NCBI GenBank assembly: GCA_031291675.1
Contig: JARLIO010000022.1
Location: 1 to 64,000, forward strand
Reading direction: 5' to 3'
Origin: Azospirillaceae bacterium
GTDB taxonomy: Bacteria > Pseudomonadota > Alphaproteobacteria > Azospirillales > Azospirillaceae
Length of the DNA stretch: 64,000 nucleotides
The position numbers and the translations under genes are program-made. The notes beneath the pieces are model-generated. The model saw only the letters and a list, made by a program, of their open reading frames with translations, made no database searches and was not told the DNA's origin. Every line of letters starts with the position of its first letter. Within the stretch, counting starts at the first letter, position 1. Positions 30,379-39,673 of the stretch are shown one piece after another.

Positions 30379-33300
30379 TGATTTCCCTCCGGGCCAGCGT
30401 TTCCGATATGGGATCGAGCAGTTGGCGCGCCCTGACGAAATCAAGGCGATCGATCGCCACCGCCATCTCCGCCAGGCCATCGTCGAAACCATGTCCCGAC
30501 AAGGCCGAGCGGAACAGCGGAAAGCGTTTGCGAACCGCCAGGCGGTTGCCATTCAGCATCGCGTCCAGTTCGATCGCCAATGCCTTGACCGCGGCAATGT
30601 CCAGGGATTCTGGCGATGCCGCGGCGACGACATCGCGATCCGGCGCGGCCGCGACGATGGTCCGGGCCGCGGCGACGGCCGGCACCAATTGGAATTCAAG
30701 GCGATCGATCAGAGTAAAGATCTCATCGCGCCGGTCCTGGGCAAAACCATATTCCAGGTCGCCGGCGGCATCGGCAAGGTCGCGGACCTCCAGCGTGGCG
30801 GCAACCCCTTTCAGCGTGTGCACCAGGTGTCGGGCATCGATCAGGGCGCCGCAACGGACCATTGTGCGCAGATCGGCGGTCGTAGTGTCGAACTTGCTAC
30901 CGAAATCGATAATGAGCTTGCGCAACAGCCGTCGATTGCCATTGACCCGCAGGAGTGCTGCCGCGATGCCGAATGGCGGCAGGTCGTCGGGAAGCGGCTC
31001 TTCCGCGAAAGACACCGGCGATCCGGCCGGATCCGGGCGCCGGGTCGCCGTCGCTTGGCGCGGCCGGATCCAGGCATTGAGCGTGGTGATCAGCAGCGTG
31101 GCGTCAATCGGCTTCGAGATATGGTCGCTCATTCCCGCGTCCAGACACCGGTTCCGTTCCTCGTCCATCGCATGCGCGGTCAGGGCAATGATCGGCGGGC
31201 AGGCCTCGCCGAGTTGGCGGCGGATCTGCCGTGTCGCCTCAATGCCGTCCATTTCCGGCATCTGCACGTCCATCAGCACCACATCATAAGCCGTCGGCTG
31301 GCGCAAGACGGCCTCGACGGCGCGCCGACCATTGGCGGCGACGTCAACCGTCACGCCGAATCCGACCAGGAGTTCATGGGCCACCTGCTGGTTGATTTCA
31401 TTGTCCTCGACCAGCAGGACGTGGGCCCCCGCGACCAGATTCGCCGGGCGGCCGGCCACCGCGGCAACGGCGACCCCGGCACCCGGGGTGGCGTTGCCGC
31501 AAACCGCAATCAGTGTATCAAACAGCATCGAGGCGCCGACGGGCTTTAGCAGACAGGCGTGAATGCCCAGCGGCTGGAGCCGCGCCATCACCTCGTCGCA
31601 GGCGTGAGCCGTGACCATCACCACGGTCGGGGTCGCGTCGATCCGGGGATTTTGACGAATGCGGCGCGCCGTCTCAACGCCATCCATCCCCGGCATTTGC
31701 CAGTCCATCAAGACCAGCCCGAACGGCTCCTGGTTGGCGGAGGCCCGTTCGAGCCGATCGATGGCTTCGGCGCCGCTGGCTGCGACCGTGACCGGAACCG
31801 ACCAGGCGCTCAGCGTTTCATGCAAAATCGTGCGGGAGGTTTCATTGTCGTCGACGACCAGCACGCGGATGTCCCGACACGGGGTCGGCAGCGTCATGGC
31901 CGGCAGGTCTGGCGCCGGTGGCAGGGCAAAACCGACCTCGAAGGTAAAGGTGCTGCCCACGCCGAACCGGCTGTCCACGGTGATCGATCCGCCCATCAGC
32001 GTCGCGAGGCGTTTGCTGATGGCCAGACCAAGCCCGGTACCACCAAAACGGCGGGTCGTCGACATGTCGGCCTGGGTGAAGGAGGTGAACAAGGTGGCGC
32101 GTTGATCGTCATTCATGCCGATGCCGGTATCGCGGACCGAAAAGCGCAGCGCCGGCCCCGCGCGTTCGGCTTCAATGCGCTGTACCGAAACCACCACCTC
32201 GCCGGAATCGGTGAATTTGACGGCGTTGCTGACCAGATTCATCAGAATCTGTCCCAGCCGCAGCGGGTCGCCGACCAGGGTGCGGGGGACGTCCGGAGCG
32301 ACAGCAAACAGCAGCTCCAGGTTCTTTTCGGCGGCGCGCAAGGCATTGACGTTCGAGATCTCTTCGAGAACCGTTTCGAGATTGAATTCAATGCTCTCAA
32401 GAGCCATCTGGCCGGCCTCGATCTTCGAGAAATCGAGAACGTCGTTGAGAATCGTAAGCAGCGATCGGGCCGACCCGTAAATCTTGCTGACATAGTCGCG
32501 ATATTTGCCCGCCGGTGCGCCCCGAAGCGCCAGTTGCGACAGCCCGATGATCGCATTCATCGGTGTCCGGATCTCGTGGCTCATATTGGCCAGGAACATT
32601 GACTTTGCCGTGGTCGAAGCCTCCGCCATGTCCCTGGCATCGCGCAGTGCGATCTCGCGGCGATCGGCCTCGATCGCGGTGCGATGAAAAATGTGCAGGG
32701 CGGCGGCCATGCGGCCAATTTCGTCACGCCCCGGTGGCGGCAGTTCGATACCGAATTGGCCATCGGCGATCGCCAGCATGCCGTCGCGCAGCGCGGCCAG
32801 ACGTCCGGCAATCTGGCGACCGACATAGAGCCAGATGATCAGGGCGGAAAAACCAAGACTGGCGATGACCACGGCCAGAAGGCGGATAATGCTGGTCTGG
32901 CGAACGGCCGCCGCTTCGGCGCTGCTGTCGTTGACCCGTTGGCTTTCGACCTCGACGATATCGTCCACCGCGGCGACGAGACGGCGCGAAATCGCCGAAC
33001 TTTCGTCGAACAATCTTGCCGCTTCATCAAAATCGGCCAACTCGCGCTGACGCAGCGCCAGGACACCGTCGCCGGCGGTCGTCGCGATACGCAACTGGGC
33101 GACGACCTCCAGGGTCGCGTCCATGGTTCCAGAAATCTGCGTGACGGCCTGGTCGAGTTCGGCAAGGGAGCGCACCGCCGAGGTTGCCGCGAGGCGAAGC
33201 TGGGCGTCATTTGGCGCCAGCGATCCGATCAGGAGCTGATCATAGACGTGGGCGAAGGCTACTTCCAGATGCACCAGGGAATCGAGCTCGACGACCCCGC

Positions 33301-33934
33301 GCATGGTGGCGCTGAGATCCCCGGTCATGGCAGTCCCGGGCGCATCGCTCTTCGGCGTACCGACATCAGGGTCCGCGGTGGCGGCGCTTTTTGACAGCTC
33401 AGCCTTCAGACGCACCGAATCGGAGACCAGCGCCCGCTGACGCGGGCGGGTCGTCTGCTGGAACAACAGGTTCGTCCGCAACAGCTTGTCGAGAACGTCC
33501 CGCTTCTCCGAGGCCGTGTTCAGCCGGTGCAGGACGACATGATCGAGCAGGGACAGGTTTGCTTTCAACTCACCGATCAGGTCGACGACGCGGTCCAGGG
33601 GGTGAGACCCGATGCCGCGAAGCCCGCCAATCGTTTGATCGAGGTCGTCCTCGGCGCGGCGAAGTTCCTGCGACCGCTGCTCATAGGCGTCAAGCGTCGC
33701 GATCACCGAGATTGGCTGCATCGAGGCGGTGATTTTTTCGACCTGACGGGCCAATTTGAGCGAACCGGTCATCGCCGGTGTTTGACGCTGCGTAATCTCG
33801 GCAAGCAGTCCACTCATTTCCAGCAGGGCGTGCATCGCGGTTCCCGCCGCGATGACGACGAACACGCTGATCGCAAGGAACGCCAGCAACAGACTGCTGC
33901 GGATACCGATCGCGGGTCCGGTGCGGCGGATCAT
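30368..33934 (-). CDS. Hybrid sensor histidine kinase with two receivers and Hpt (TorS/EvgS-like)
   Basis: A protein of 1188 residues from the chosen start. Domains in order: transmembrane helix 1 (about 14-35), an all-helical periplasmic sensor region of roughly 310 residues, helix 2 (about 348-370), HAMP (about 371-425), and HisKA with His 453 in ANMSHEIRTPMNA. HATPase follows (N-box [23 protein letters not shown]). Next come receiver 1 (Asp 744), receiver 2 (Asp 889) and an Hpt domain with His 1039 (HTLKG). A helical tail ends the protein. The ATG at 33934 starts one base after the stop of the upstream binding-protein gene. Longer starts at 33964 and 34021 are possible. Confidence 0.93.
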   Translation of the reverse strand: MIRRTGPAIGIRSSLLLAFLAISVFVVIAAGTAMHALLEMSGLLAEITQRQTPAMTGSLKLARQVEKITASMQPISVIATLDAYEQRSQELRRAEDDLDQTIGGLRGIGSHPLDRVVDLIGELKANLSLLDHVVLHRLNTASEKRDVLDKLLRTNLLFQQTTRPRQRALVSDSVRLKAELSKSAATADPDVGTPKSDAPGTAMTGDLSATMRGVVELDSLVHLEVAFAHVYDQLLIGSLAPNDAQLRLAATSAVRSLAELDQAVTQISGTMDATLEVVAQLRIATTAGDGVLALRQRELADFDEAARLFDESSAISRRLVAAVDDIVEVESQRVNDSSAEAAAVRQTSIIRLLAVVIASLGFSALIIWLYVGRQIAGRLAALRDGMLAIADGQFGIELPPPGRDEIGRMAAALHIFHRTAIEADRREIALRDARDMAEASTTAKSMFLANMSHEIRTPMNAIIGLSQLALRGAPAGKYRDYVSKIYGSARSLLTILNDVLDFSKIEAGQMALESIEFNLETVLEEISNVNALRAAEKNLELLFAVAPDVPRTLVGDPLRLGQILMNLVSNAVKFTDSGEVVVSVQRIEAERAGPALRFSVRDTGIGMNDDQRATLFTSFTQADMSTTRRFGGTGLGLAISKRLATLMGGSITVDSRFGVGSTFTFEVGFALPPAPDLPAMTLPTPCRDIRVLVVDDNETSRTILHETLSAWSVPVTVAASGAEAIDRLERASANQEPFGLVLMDWQMPGMDGVETARRIRQNPRIDATPTVVMVTAHACDEVMARLQPLGIHACLLKPVGASMLFDTLIAVCGNATPGAGVAVAAVAGRPANLVAGAHVLLVEDNEINQQVAHELLVGFGVTVDVAANGRRAVEAVLRQPTAYDVVLMDVQMPEMDGIEATRQIRRQLGEACPPIIALTAHAMDEERNRCLDAGMSDHISKPIDATLLITTLNAWIRPRQATATRRPDPAGSPVSFAEEPLPDDLPPFGIAAALLRVNGNRRLLRKLIIDFGSKFDTTTADLRTMVRCGALIDARHLVHTLKGVAATLEVRDLADAAGDLEYGFAQDRRDEIFTLIDRLEFQLVPAVAAARTIVAAAPDRDVVAAASPESLDIAAVKALAIELDAMLNGNRLAVRKRFPLFRSALSGHGFDDGLAEMAVAIDRLDFVRARQLLDPISETLARREINES

Positions 33935-33935
33935 T

Positions 33936-35075
33936 TCAACGGCTTTCAAGTTCTGCCCTGCCATCGTGCCAGCGGTACCATAACCAGCTTCCCGCGGGTC
34001 CAAGAATGTCACCTTTTTCATCGAATCCGACCATTCCGATCACTGTCGGTATCGGTGAACCGCGCAATGCAGCGGCAACGGGTGTTGGCTCGAAGCTTCG
34101 CGCCCGTCGAACGGCCTCGGCCCAGGCCTCAACCGCGGCATAGGTTTGCAAGGCCGTCATCGTCATGGTCTCATGGCGCGTCCGCGCCGCGACCAGGGCC
34201 GGGGTGGCTGCGGGTCCGTGCAAGACATCGGGGCCCATCGTGAACATCAGGCCTTCCGCCGCCGCACCGGCGGTCTGCACGAGATCACCAGGATAAAGGG
34301 AGTCGCCGCCGAGAACCTGAATGTGGAGCCCGGCAGCACCGATCTCCCGCAGCAACAGGCCGATATCGAGGGAATAACCGCTGAGATAAAGCACCTCGAT
34401 CCGATTGTCCGCGAGCGCGCGCACCATGTCGCTGTAGGCCGCGGCGTTGGGCGCAAAGCCGCCGTTGAGGATGATCGGGACGTTCCGGTCGGTCAGGCCA
34501 TGGCGCACGGTATCGGCCAGGCCGCGGGCATAGACGGAACCGTCATCAAGAACCGCGATCCTGCCGGTCGCCCAGCGGCTCGCGATCCGGTCAACCGCGG
34601 TCATGCCCTGGCGATCATCGCGGCCGATCATGCGGAACACCGTGCGAATACCGAGCTCGGTCAGCCGGGGATTGGTGGCGGTTGGCGAGATCTGGAGAAT
34701 GTTGGCCCGGGCATAAATCGGGGCCGCGCGAAGGGAGGCCTCGGAACAGTAATGCCCGACCACCAGCTTTGGATGGTCGGCGACGGCCCGGTCGGCCGCG
34801 GCTTCCGCCTCTTCGGGATCACACCCGTCATCAATGACAACCAAGTTCAGATATTGTCCCAGAAGGCCGCCCCGCGCGTTGATCGCGTCGACAGCGAGTT
34901 GCATCCCGGTTTCGGAGGTGGCACCGTCCGTCACCATCGAACCGGATAGCGGGACCACGATGTTCACGGTGATTGCCGCCAAAGTGTCGGTCGCCGCGAG
35001 AACGGCCAGGCACCAACCCGCCAGGCACCGGGCTGCCAGAACCGCCGTCATCACCATCGTTCGGGCAAAAATCAT
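33936..35075 (-). CDS. Periplasmic Leu/Ile/Val-type substrate-binding protein, copy 1
   Basis: The 379-residue protein has a signal peptide (about 1-34, cleavage near TLA-AIT) and a type I periplasmic binding fold: VNIVVPLSGSMVTDGATSET, QLAVDAINARGGLLGQ, VVGHYCSEASLRAAPIYA, ISPTATNPRLTELGIRTVFR and GRDDRQG. It is one of three paralogues in tandem and the one next to the hybrid kinase. No ABC permease or ATPase gene is nearby, so a sensory role for the kinase is likelier than transport. GGAG lies nine bases before the start. The stop is one base from the kinase start codon. Confidence 0.88.
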   Translation of the reverse strand: MIFARTMVMTAVLAARCLAGWCLAVLAATDTLAAITVNIVVPLSGSMVTDGATSETGMQLAVDAINARGGLLGQYLNLVVIDDGCDPEEAEAAADRAVADHPKLVVGHYCSEASLRAAPIYARANILQISPTATNPRLTELGIRTVFRMIGRDDRQGMTAVDRIASRWATGRIAVLDDGSVYARGLADTVRHGLTDRNVPIILNGGFAPNAAAYSDMVRALADNRIEVLYLSGYSLDIGLLLREIGAAGLHIQVLGGDSLYPGDLVQTAGAAAEGLMFTMGPDVLHGPAATPALVAARTRHETMTMTALQTYAAVEAWAEAVRRARSFEPTPVAAALRGSPIPTVIGMVGFDEKGDILGPAGSWLWYRWHDGRAELESR

Positions 35076-35174
35076 GCGACAAACTCCGGGAAAGATTATC
35101 GCAAATTTTAGCTAATGTTACCATCACCGTGTCGTGCGCAAGTCGGGGGCGGAGAGTAGGGGGCCGGGTAACCG

Positions 35175-36302
35175 TTACCGCAGGGTGAGCCCGGCGACGC
35201 CATCATGCCAGCGATACCAGACCCAGGCAGCGACGGGGCCAATGATGTCGCCCTTGGCGTCGAAAGACACCGGGCCAATGACCGACGGAATCGGCGGCCC
35301 GCGCAGTGCCGCCGCGACCGTGGCCGTCTCGAAGCTTTGCGCCCGTTTCACCGCCTCGCTCCACACCGCGATCGCGGCATAGCTCTGCAGCGTCCGGCGT
35401 TCCACGGTCACGCCCCGCTGCCTGGCTGCCGCCAGGACGGGTGCGGCGATCGCGTCGTCCGTTGTGTCAGGCATGTAGGTGAACATCAGCCCCTCGAGCG
35501 CCACGCCGGCAACGTCGACAAGCTCATGCTCGTTCAGGATGTCACCGCCGACCACCTGGATCGACAAGCCTGCGGCAGCAATCTCGTGGATCAGCAGGCC
35601 GATATCCATGGAATAGCCACTGGCATAGAGGACATCGATGCCTTGCTCCTTGAGGGCATGGACGATGGGATCATAGTTGGTCGCGTTGGGAGCATAGCCG
35701 CTGGTCAACGCGACCGGAATGCCTCGTTGCGCCAACCCACCGCGGACAATGTCGGCGAGGCCCTGGCCGTAGACCGAGCCATCGTCGATGATCGCGATGT
35801 GCCGTTGCGGCCATTGGCGGGCAATCAGCGTTACCGCGGCGTCGCCCTGGCGGTCATCGCGGCCGATCATGCGGAATACCGTCGTGATCCCCATCTCGGT
35901 AAGCCTCGGGTTGGTCGAATTCGGTGCAATCTGAATCACCCCGGCCTGGGCGTAAAGCGGTGCGGCGCGGATCGAACTCGCCGAGCAGAAACTGCCGATA
36001 ACGACTTGAGGGTGATCGGCAAGCACCCGTTCGGCTGCGGCTTCCGCTTGTTGTTCGTCACAGCCATCGTCCGCCGTGACCAGACGCAATTTTTGTCCGA
36101 GCAAACCGCCATCGGCGTTAATCGTGTCGACGGCCAACAATACGCCTTGCAGATAAGCGGCGGTGCCTGTGTCCAGTCCCGATAAGGGTGCAACAACGGC
36201 AACCGTGACGTCGGCCCTGGCGGGATGCGCCGCTGCCACCAGCCCCAGGCAGCCACAGAGCAGCGCGACGGTCAATGTAACCGTTTTCATTGCCTTGATC
36301 AT
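35175..36302 (-). CDS. Periplasmic Leu/Ile/Val-type substrate-binding protein, copy 2
   Basis: The 375-residue paralogue has a signal peptide (MIKAMKTVTLTVALLCGCLG, cleavage near ARA-DVT). It has the same fold and landmark strings as copy 1: VVAPLSG, INADGGLLGQKLRLV, CDEQQAEAAAERVLADHPQV, SFCSASSIRAAPLYAQAGV, MITGRDDRQG-type turn (read as MIGRDDRQG) and the C-terminal GPVSFDAKGDIIGP...WYRWHDG. GGAGG five bases before the ATG at 36302 fixes the start. The 99-base gap to copy 1 holds a short GATAAT-containing stretch that may be a promoter. Confidence 0.88.
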   Translation of the reverse strand: MIKAMKTVTLTVALLCGCLGLVAAAHPARADVTVAVVAPLSGLDTGTAAYLQGVLLAVDTINADGGLLGQKLRLVTADDGCDEQQAEAAAERVLADHPQVVIGSFCSASSIRAAPLYAQAGVIQIAPNSTNPRLTEMGITTVFRMIGRDDRQGDAAVTLIARQWPQRHIAIIDDGSVYGQGLADIVRGGLAQRGIPVALTSGYAPNATNYDPIVHALKEQGIDVLYASGYSMDIGLLIHEIAAAGLSIQVVGGDILNEHELVDVAGVALEGLMFTYMPDTTDDAIAAPVLAAARQRGVTVERRTLQSYAAIAVWSEAVKRAQSFETATVAAALRGPPIPSVIGPVSFDAKGDIIGPVAAWVWYRWHDGVAGLTLR

Positions 36303-36320
36303 GCGATCCTCCATCTGGAG

Positions 36321-36349
36321 TTTATCGCAGAAACAATATTCCATATCAA
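36321..36349 (-). promoter_or_regulatory. Candidate promoter of binding-protein copy 2
   Basis: On the minus strand, TTGATA (36349-36344) and GATAAA (36326-36321) are 17 bases apart. This would give a very short leader beginning just before the GGAGG ribosome binding site. The string GCGATAA is shared with the region upstream of copy 1. Confidence 0.3.
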
Positions 36350-36467
36350 GACGACGTATCGGGCCTTTTCGGAACGACCTGAAAAGGTCGACGATTGTTT
36401 TCGTGCCGCGTCCTACGGTAGATCAACCGTCGGTCATTGCTGGCCGCGGCGGCAGCGCGCGTTCCTG

Positions 36468-37601
36468 TCAGCGCGGGGTCCCGGGCGCCGTGGTGCCCTG
36501 ATGCCAGCGATACCAGATCCAATCGCTCAGCGGGCCGACAATGTCGCCCTTGGCATCGAAGGACACGGGCCCGAGAATCGTGTCGAGCGGGGCGCCGCGC
36601 AGCGTGGCAGCGACCACGGGCGCGGCAAAGCTCCCGGAACGCTTCACCGCTTCCGCCCAGACCTGAAGCGCGGCGTAGGTCAGCAATGTCCGGCGCTCGA
36701 GATGCTCCCCGTGGCTTTTTGCGGCTGACAGCATCGGCTGGGCCGACGGCATGCGCATCGGATCCGGTGGATAGGTGAACAACAAGCCCTCGGTTGCCGA
36801 ACCGGCGACGTCCTGGAGGTCGCTGACATTCAGCGTATCGGGGCCGAGCACCTGCACGGTCAGTGCCGCCGCGGCGATCTCCCGAAGGATCAAACCAACA
36901 TCGAGGGCATGGCCGGCGGCATAGAGCACCTCGACATGCTGCTTCCTCAAGGTCTGGATCACCGGATCGTAGTTCAGAGCATTCGGCGTGAAGTGCCCGT
37001 CGACAACGGGCGCAATGCCGCGTTTGCGGAGTTGGTCGCGGACAATATCGGCCAAGCCCCGGCTGTAGGCTGCGCCATCGTCAAAGATGGCGATTCGCCG
37101 TTGCGACCAGTGCTGTGCCAGGGCGCGTGCCGCGGTGAGGCCTTGCCGGTCGTCGCGCCCGACCATCCGGAACACCGTCGAAACGCCCATTTCGGTCAGG
37201 TGCGGGCTGGTCGCCGTGGGCGATATCGCGATAACGCCGGCCCGCGCATAAACGGTTGCCGCACGAATGGCGCCTTCGGAACAGAAATGCCCGATGATAA
37301 CAAGTGGTTGATCCGCCAACGCCTGCTCCGCCGCGACCTCGGCCTGGTCCGGATCGCATGCGTCATCGACGACAGTCATTCTCAACTGCCTGCCGAGCAG
37401 GCCGCCGGCATCGTTGATGGCCTCGACCGCCAGACGCATCCCGGTCTCATAGCCGGAACTGCCCCCGATCATGGCGCCCGACAACGGCGCCACGATCGTC
37501 ACGGTCACGTCACCGGCCTTGGCCTCGATCGGCGGCACCATCGCCAGAGCGAAGATGGCCAGTGCCGCTGTCGCGCAAATTCCGCCCCTCGCAGCGACCA
37601 T
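36468..37601 (-). CDS. Periplasmic Leu/Ile/Val-type substrate-binding protein, copy 3
   Basis: The 377-residue paralogue has a signal peptide (about 1-29, ending IEAKAGD) and the shared pattern: VTIVAPLSGAMIGG, AINDAGGLLGRQLRMTVVDD, CDPDQAEVAAEQALADQPLV, GHFCSEGAIRAATVYARAG, VFRMVGRDDRQGLTAARAL and SFDAKGDIVGPLSDWIWYRW. GGGAGG five bases before the ATG supports the start. It is probably the first gene of the minus-strand island. The ligand cannot be named: members of this fold bind amino acids, amides and small carboxylates. Confidence 0.88.
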   Translation of the reverse strand: MVAARGGICATAALAIFALAMVPPIEAKAGDVTVTIVAPLSGAMIGGSSGYETGMRLAVEAINDAGGLLGRQLRMTVVDDACDPDQAEVAAEQALADQPLVIIGHFCSEGAIRAATVYARAGVIAISPTATSPHLTEMGVSTVFRMVGRDDRQGLTAARALAQHWSQRRIAIFDDGAAYSRGLADIVRDQLRKRGIAPVVDGHFTPNALNYDPVIQTLRKQHVEVLYAAGHALDVGLILREIAAAALTVQVLGPDTLNVSDLQDVAGSATEGLLFTYPPDPMRMPSAQPMLSAAKSHGEHLERRTLLTYAALQVWAEAVKRSGSFAAPVVAATLRGAPLDTILGPVSFDAKGDIVGPLSDWIWYRWHQGTTAPGTPR

Positions 37602-37664
37602 GATTGCCTCCCGGCTGAGCCCGCGGTTGATCCGCAGCGCTGGCGCTGCTGCTGGTTGGGGGGG

Positions 37665-38150
37665 TCACCCGGCCGCCAACAGCATGTCGAGCGCGATGCG
37701 CACGGCGGCGGCGCGGACCGCACCACGGTCGCCGCTCAGATTATGACGGCGGGTCAGGGTCGAACCGTTGCGCCGCGCCGTCGCAAACCAGACCAGTCCG
37801 ACCGGCTTTTCGGCGCTGCCGCCGCCCGGGCCGGCGATGCCGGTGATCGCGACCGCAAGATCGGCGCCGGAATGCCGGATCGCGCCCTGGGCCATCGCGG
37901 CGGCCGTCTCGGCACTGACCGCGCCGTAGCGGCCGAGGCGCTCGGGCACCACGTCCAACATGTCAATCTTCGATTGGTTGGAATAGGTTACGAAGCCACG
38001 TTCAACGACATCTGAAGATCCCGGGATCGCGGTCAACAGTGCGGCGACCAGACCACCGGTACAGGATTCTGCGGTTGCCAGGGTCGTCCCAGCGGCACGG
38101 CAGTACTCCAGCAATGCTTCAGCCTGCTCACGTAAATCATTGGTAAACAT
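37665..38150 (-). CDS. pncC: CinA C-terminal domain protein (nicotinamide-nucleotide amidohydrolase PncC)
   Basis: The 161-residue stand-alone CinA/PncC domain deamidates nicotinamide mononucleotide in NAD recycling. Motifs TTLATAESCTGGLVAALLT, VVERGFVTYSNQSK, VSAETAAAMAQGA and AITGIAGPGGGSAEKPVGLVW are diagnostic. The start MFTNDLREQAEALL follows a gap of only five bases from the ispDF stop, so it is likely co-transcribed with ispDF. Confidence 0.93.
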   Translation of the reverse strand: MFTNDLREQAEALLEYCRAAGTTLATAESCTGGLVAALLTAIPGSSDVVERGFVTYSNQSKIDMLDVVPERLGRYGAVSAETAAAMAQGAIRHSGADLAVAITGIAGPGGGSAEKPVGLVWFATARRNGSTLTRRHNLSGDRGAVRAAAVRIALDMLLAAG

Positions 38151-38155
38151 GGTTT

Positions 38156-39454
38156 TTATCCGGGAAGTCGAATCGTCGCTGTGGCCTGGGCCGCGATGCC
38201 TTCCTCGCGACCGGTGAAACCGAGCCGTTCGGTCGTGGTACCCTTGACACTGACCCGGTCGGCAGCGATGCCCAGCAGTTCCGCGAGGCGCGTGATCATC
38301 GCGGGACGGTGCGGTCCGACTTTGGGCCGTTCGCAAATGATCGTCACGTCGACATGGGCAATAAGGCCGCCGCGTGCCGTGACGCGTTGCACCGCGTGGC
38401 GCAGGAACAGGGCGCTGTCCGCACCGCGCCATTGCGGGTCACTGGGTGGAAAATGACTGCCGATGTCGCCCTCGGCGAGCGCACCCAGGATCGCGTCGGT
38501 CAGCGCGTGCAGCGCGACGTCGGCATCCGAGTGGCCATCAAGCCGCGCCGAATGCGGCACGCTGACGCCGCACAGAACGACGTGGTCGCCCGGGGCGAAA
38601 CGGTGAACGTCAAAGCCCTGGCCGGTACGGATATCGGGGAGGGCGGCCGCCAGGATGGCGGCACAGCGCGGCAGGTCTTCGGACATCGTGATCTTCAGGT
38701 TGTCGGGATTGCTGCGAACCACGGCGATCGGCAGGCCGGCCCGTTCGGCGAGGGCGGCGTCGTCGGTCAGCGCGGCGTCGGCGAACTGGCGGTGCGCCGC
38801 AAGGATCTCGGCAAACCGGAATCCCTGAGGAGTCGCGGCGCGCCACAGATCGGTGCGGTCGACGGTTTCGCGGCACAGGCCCCCGGGGGCGCGCTTGACG
38901 GTGTCGGTGATCGGGATCGCGGCCAGCGCGGCCGGAACCTCGGCCAGTTTCGCGATCACGGCGGAAATCGTCGCGGCATCGACCAGGGGCCGGGCCGCAT
39001 CGTGGATCAGGACCAGCCGCGGCGGTGGCGCATCCAGCGCCTCCAGACCACAGTGAACCGACTCCTGCCGGGTCACGCCACCGGTCACCGGCGGCAGCAA
39101 GGCAAAGCCGGCGACGGCCTCATCATAAAGCGCCCGATCCTCGGCCCGGATCACCACGATGACGCGGTCGACCGCCGGGTGGCTCAGGAAGGTACGAACC
39201 GTATGGCGCAGCACCGGTTGCCCCAGCAGCGTCTGATATTGCTTGGGGCATTCACCGCCGAAACGGCTGCCGCTGCCGCCCGCGACGATGACGGCCGCGC
39301 AATCGGCGCCGACGACAGCGGTCGGCACGTCGTGTGGCGCAATCTGGCCGGAAGGTGCGGTCGGCAGCGAATGCGGCGACGGCTCGGCCGGCCTGACGGT
39401 GGAAACATCGAAATTCAAGGTGCTTGACCTGTCTGAAGCGGGGCCTACTGTCAC
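38156..39454 (-). CDS. ispDF: Bifunctional IspD/IspF isoprenoid synthesis enzyme
   Basis: A 432-residue fusion for two non-consecutive steps of the MEP pathway. The N-terminal cytidylyltransferase (about 55-270) has [15 protein letters not shown] with [12 protein letters not shown] and later [13 protein letters not shown]. The C-terminal cyclodiphosphate synthase (about 275-430) has [13 protein letters not shown] with metal ligands and [21 protein letters not shown]. The fusion is common in alphaproteobacteria. The GTG start at 39454 leaves about 50 poorly conserved residues before the first domain; no ATG exists in between, so the true start is uncertain. Confidence 0.94.
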   Translation of the reverse strand: MTVGPASDRSSTLNFDVSTVRPAEPSPHSLPTAPSGQIAPHDVPTAVVGADCAAVIVAGGSGSRFGGECPKQYQTLLGQPVLRHTVRTFLSHPAVDRVIVVIRAEDRALYDEAVAGFALLPPVTGGVTRQESVHCGLEALDAPPPRLVLIHDAARPLVDAATISAVIAKLAEVPAALAAIPITDTVKRAPGGLCRETVDRTDLWRAATPQGFRFAEILAAHRQFADAALTDDAALAERAGLPIAVVRSNPDNLKITMSEDLPRCAAILAAALPDIRTGQGFDVHRFAPGDHVVLCGVSVPHSARLDGHSDADVALHALTDAILGALAEGDIGSHFPPSDPQWRGADSALFLRHAVQRVTARGGLIAHVDVTIICERPKVGPHRPAMITRLAELLGIAADRVSVKGTTTERLGFTGREEGIAAQATATIRLPG

Positions 39455-39673
39455 GAATGCAGATTACAGTGTCGACGCGGTCGCGCCAAGGGACCGTCGT
39501 CGGCGACGGTGTTTCCGGGCGGGACCAATGATGGATAGTCCCACCCCATGGGCATCAGCCAAAACACGCGACCGCGAGCCGATTCGGCGGCGAGCGGGTG
39601 TCGCGACGCAGGCTCCGGGAGCCCGGAAACCCTGCCGTCCCAAACAACAGGCGGGTCTGAAGGACGGTTCACG

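Noticed and set aside
33936-37601. The three binding proteins as a normal branched-chain amino acid ABC transporter operon
   Set aside because: No permease or ATPase gene is in the island, and the adjacent genes are a kinase and a cyclase.
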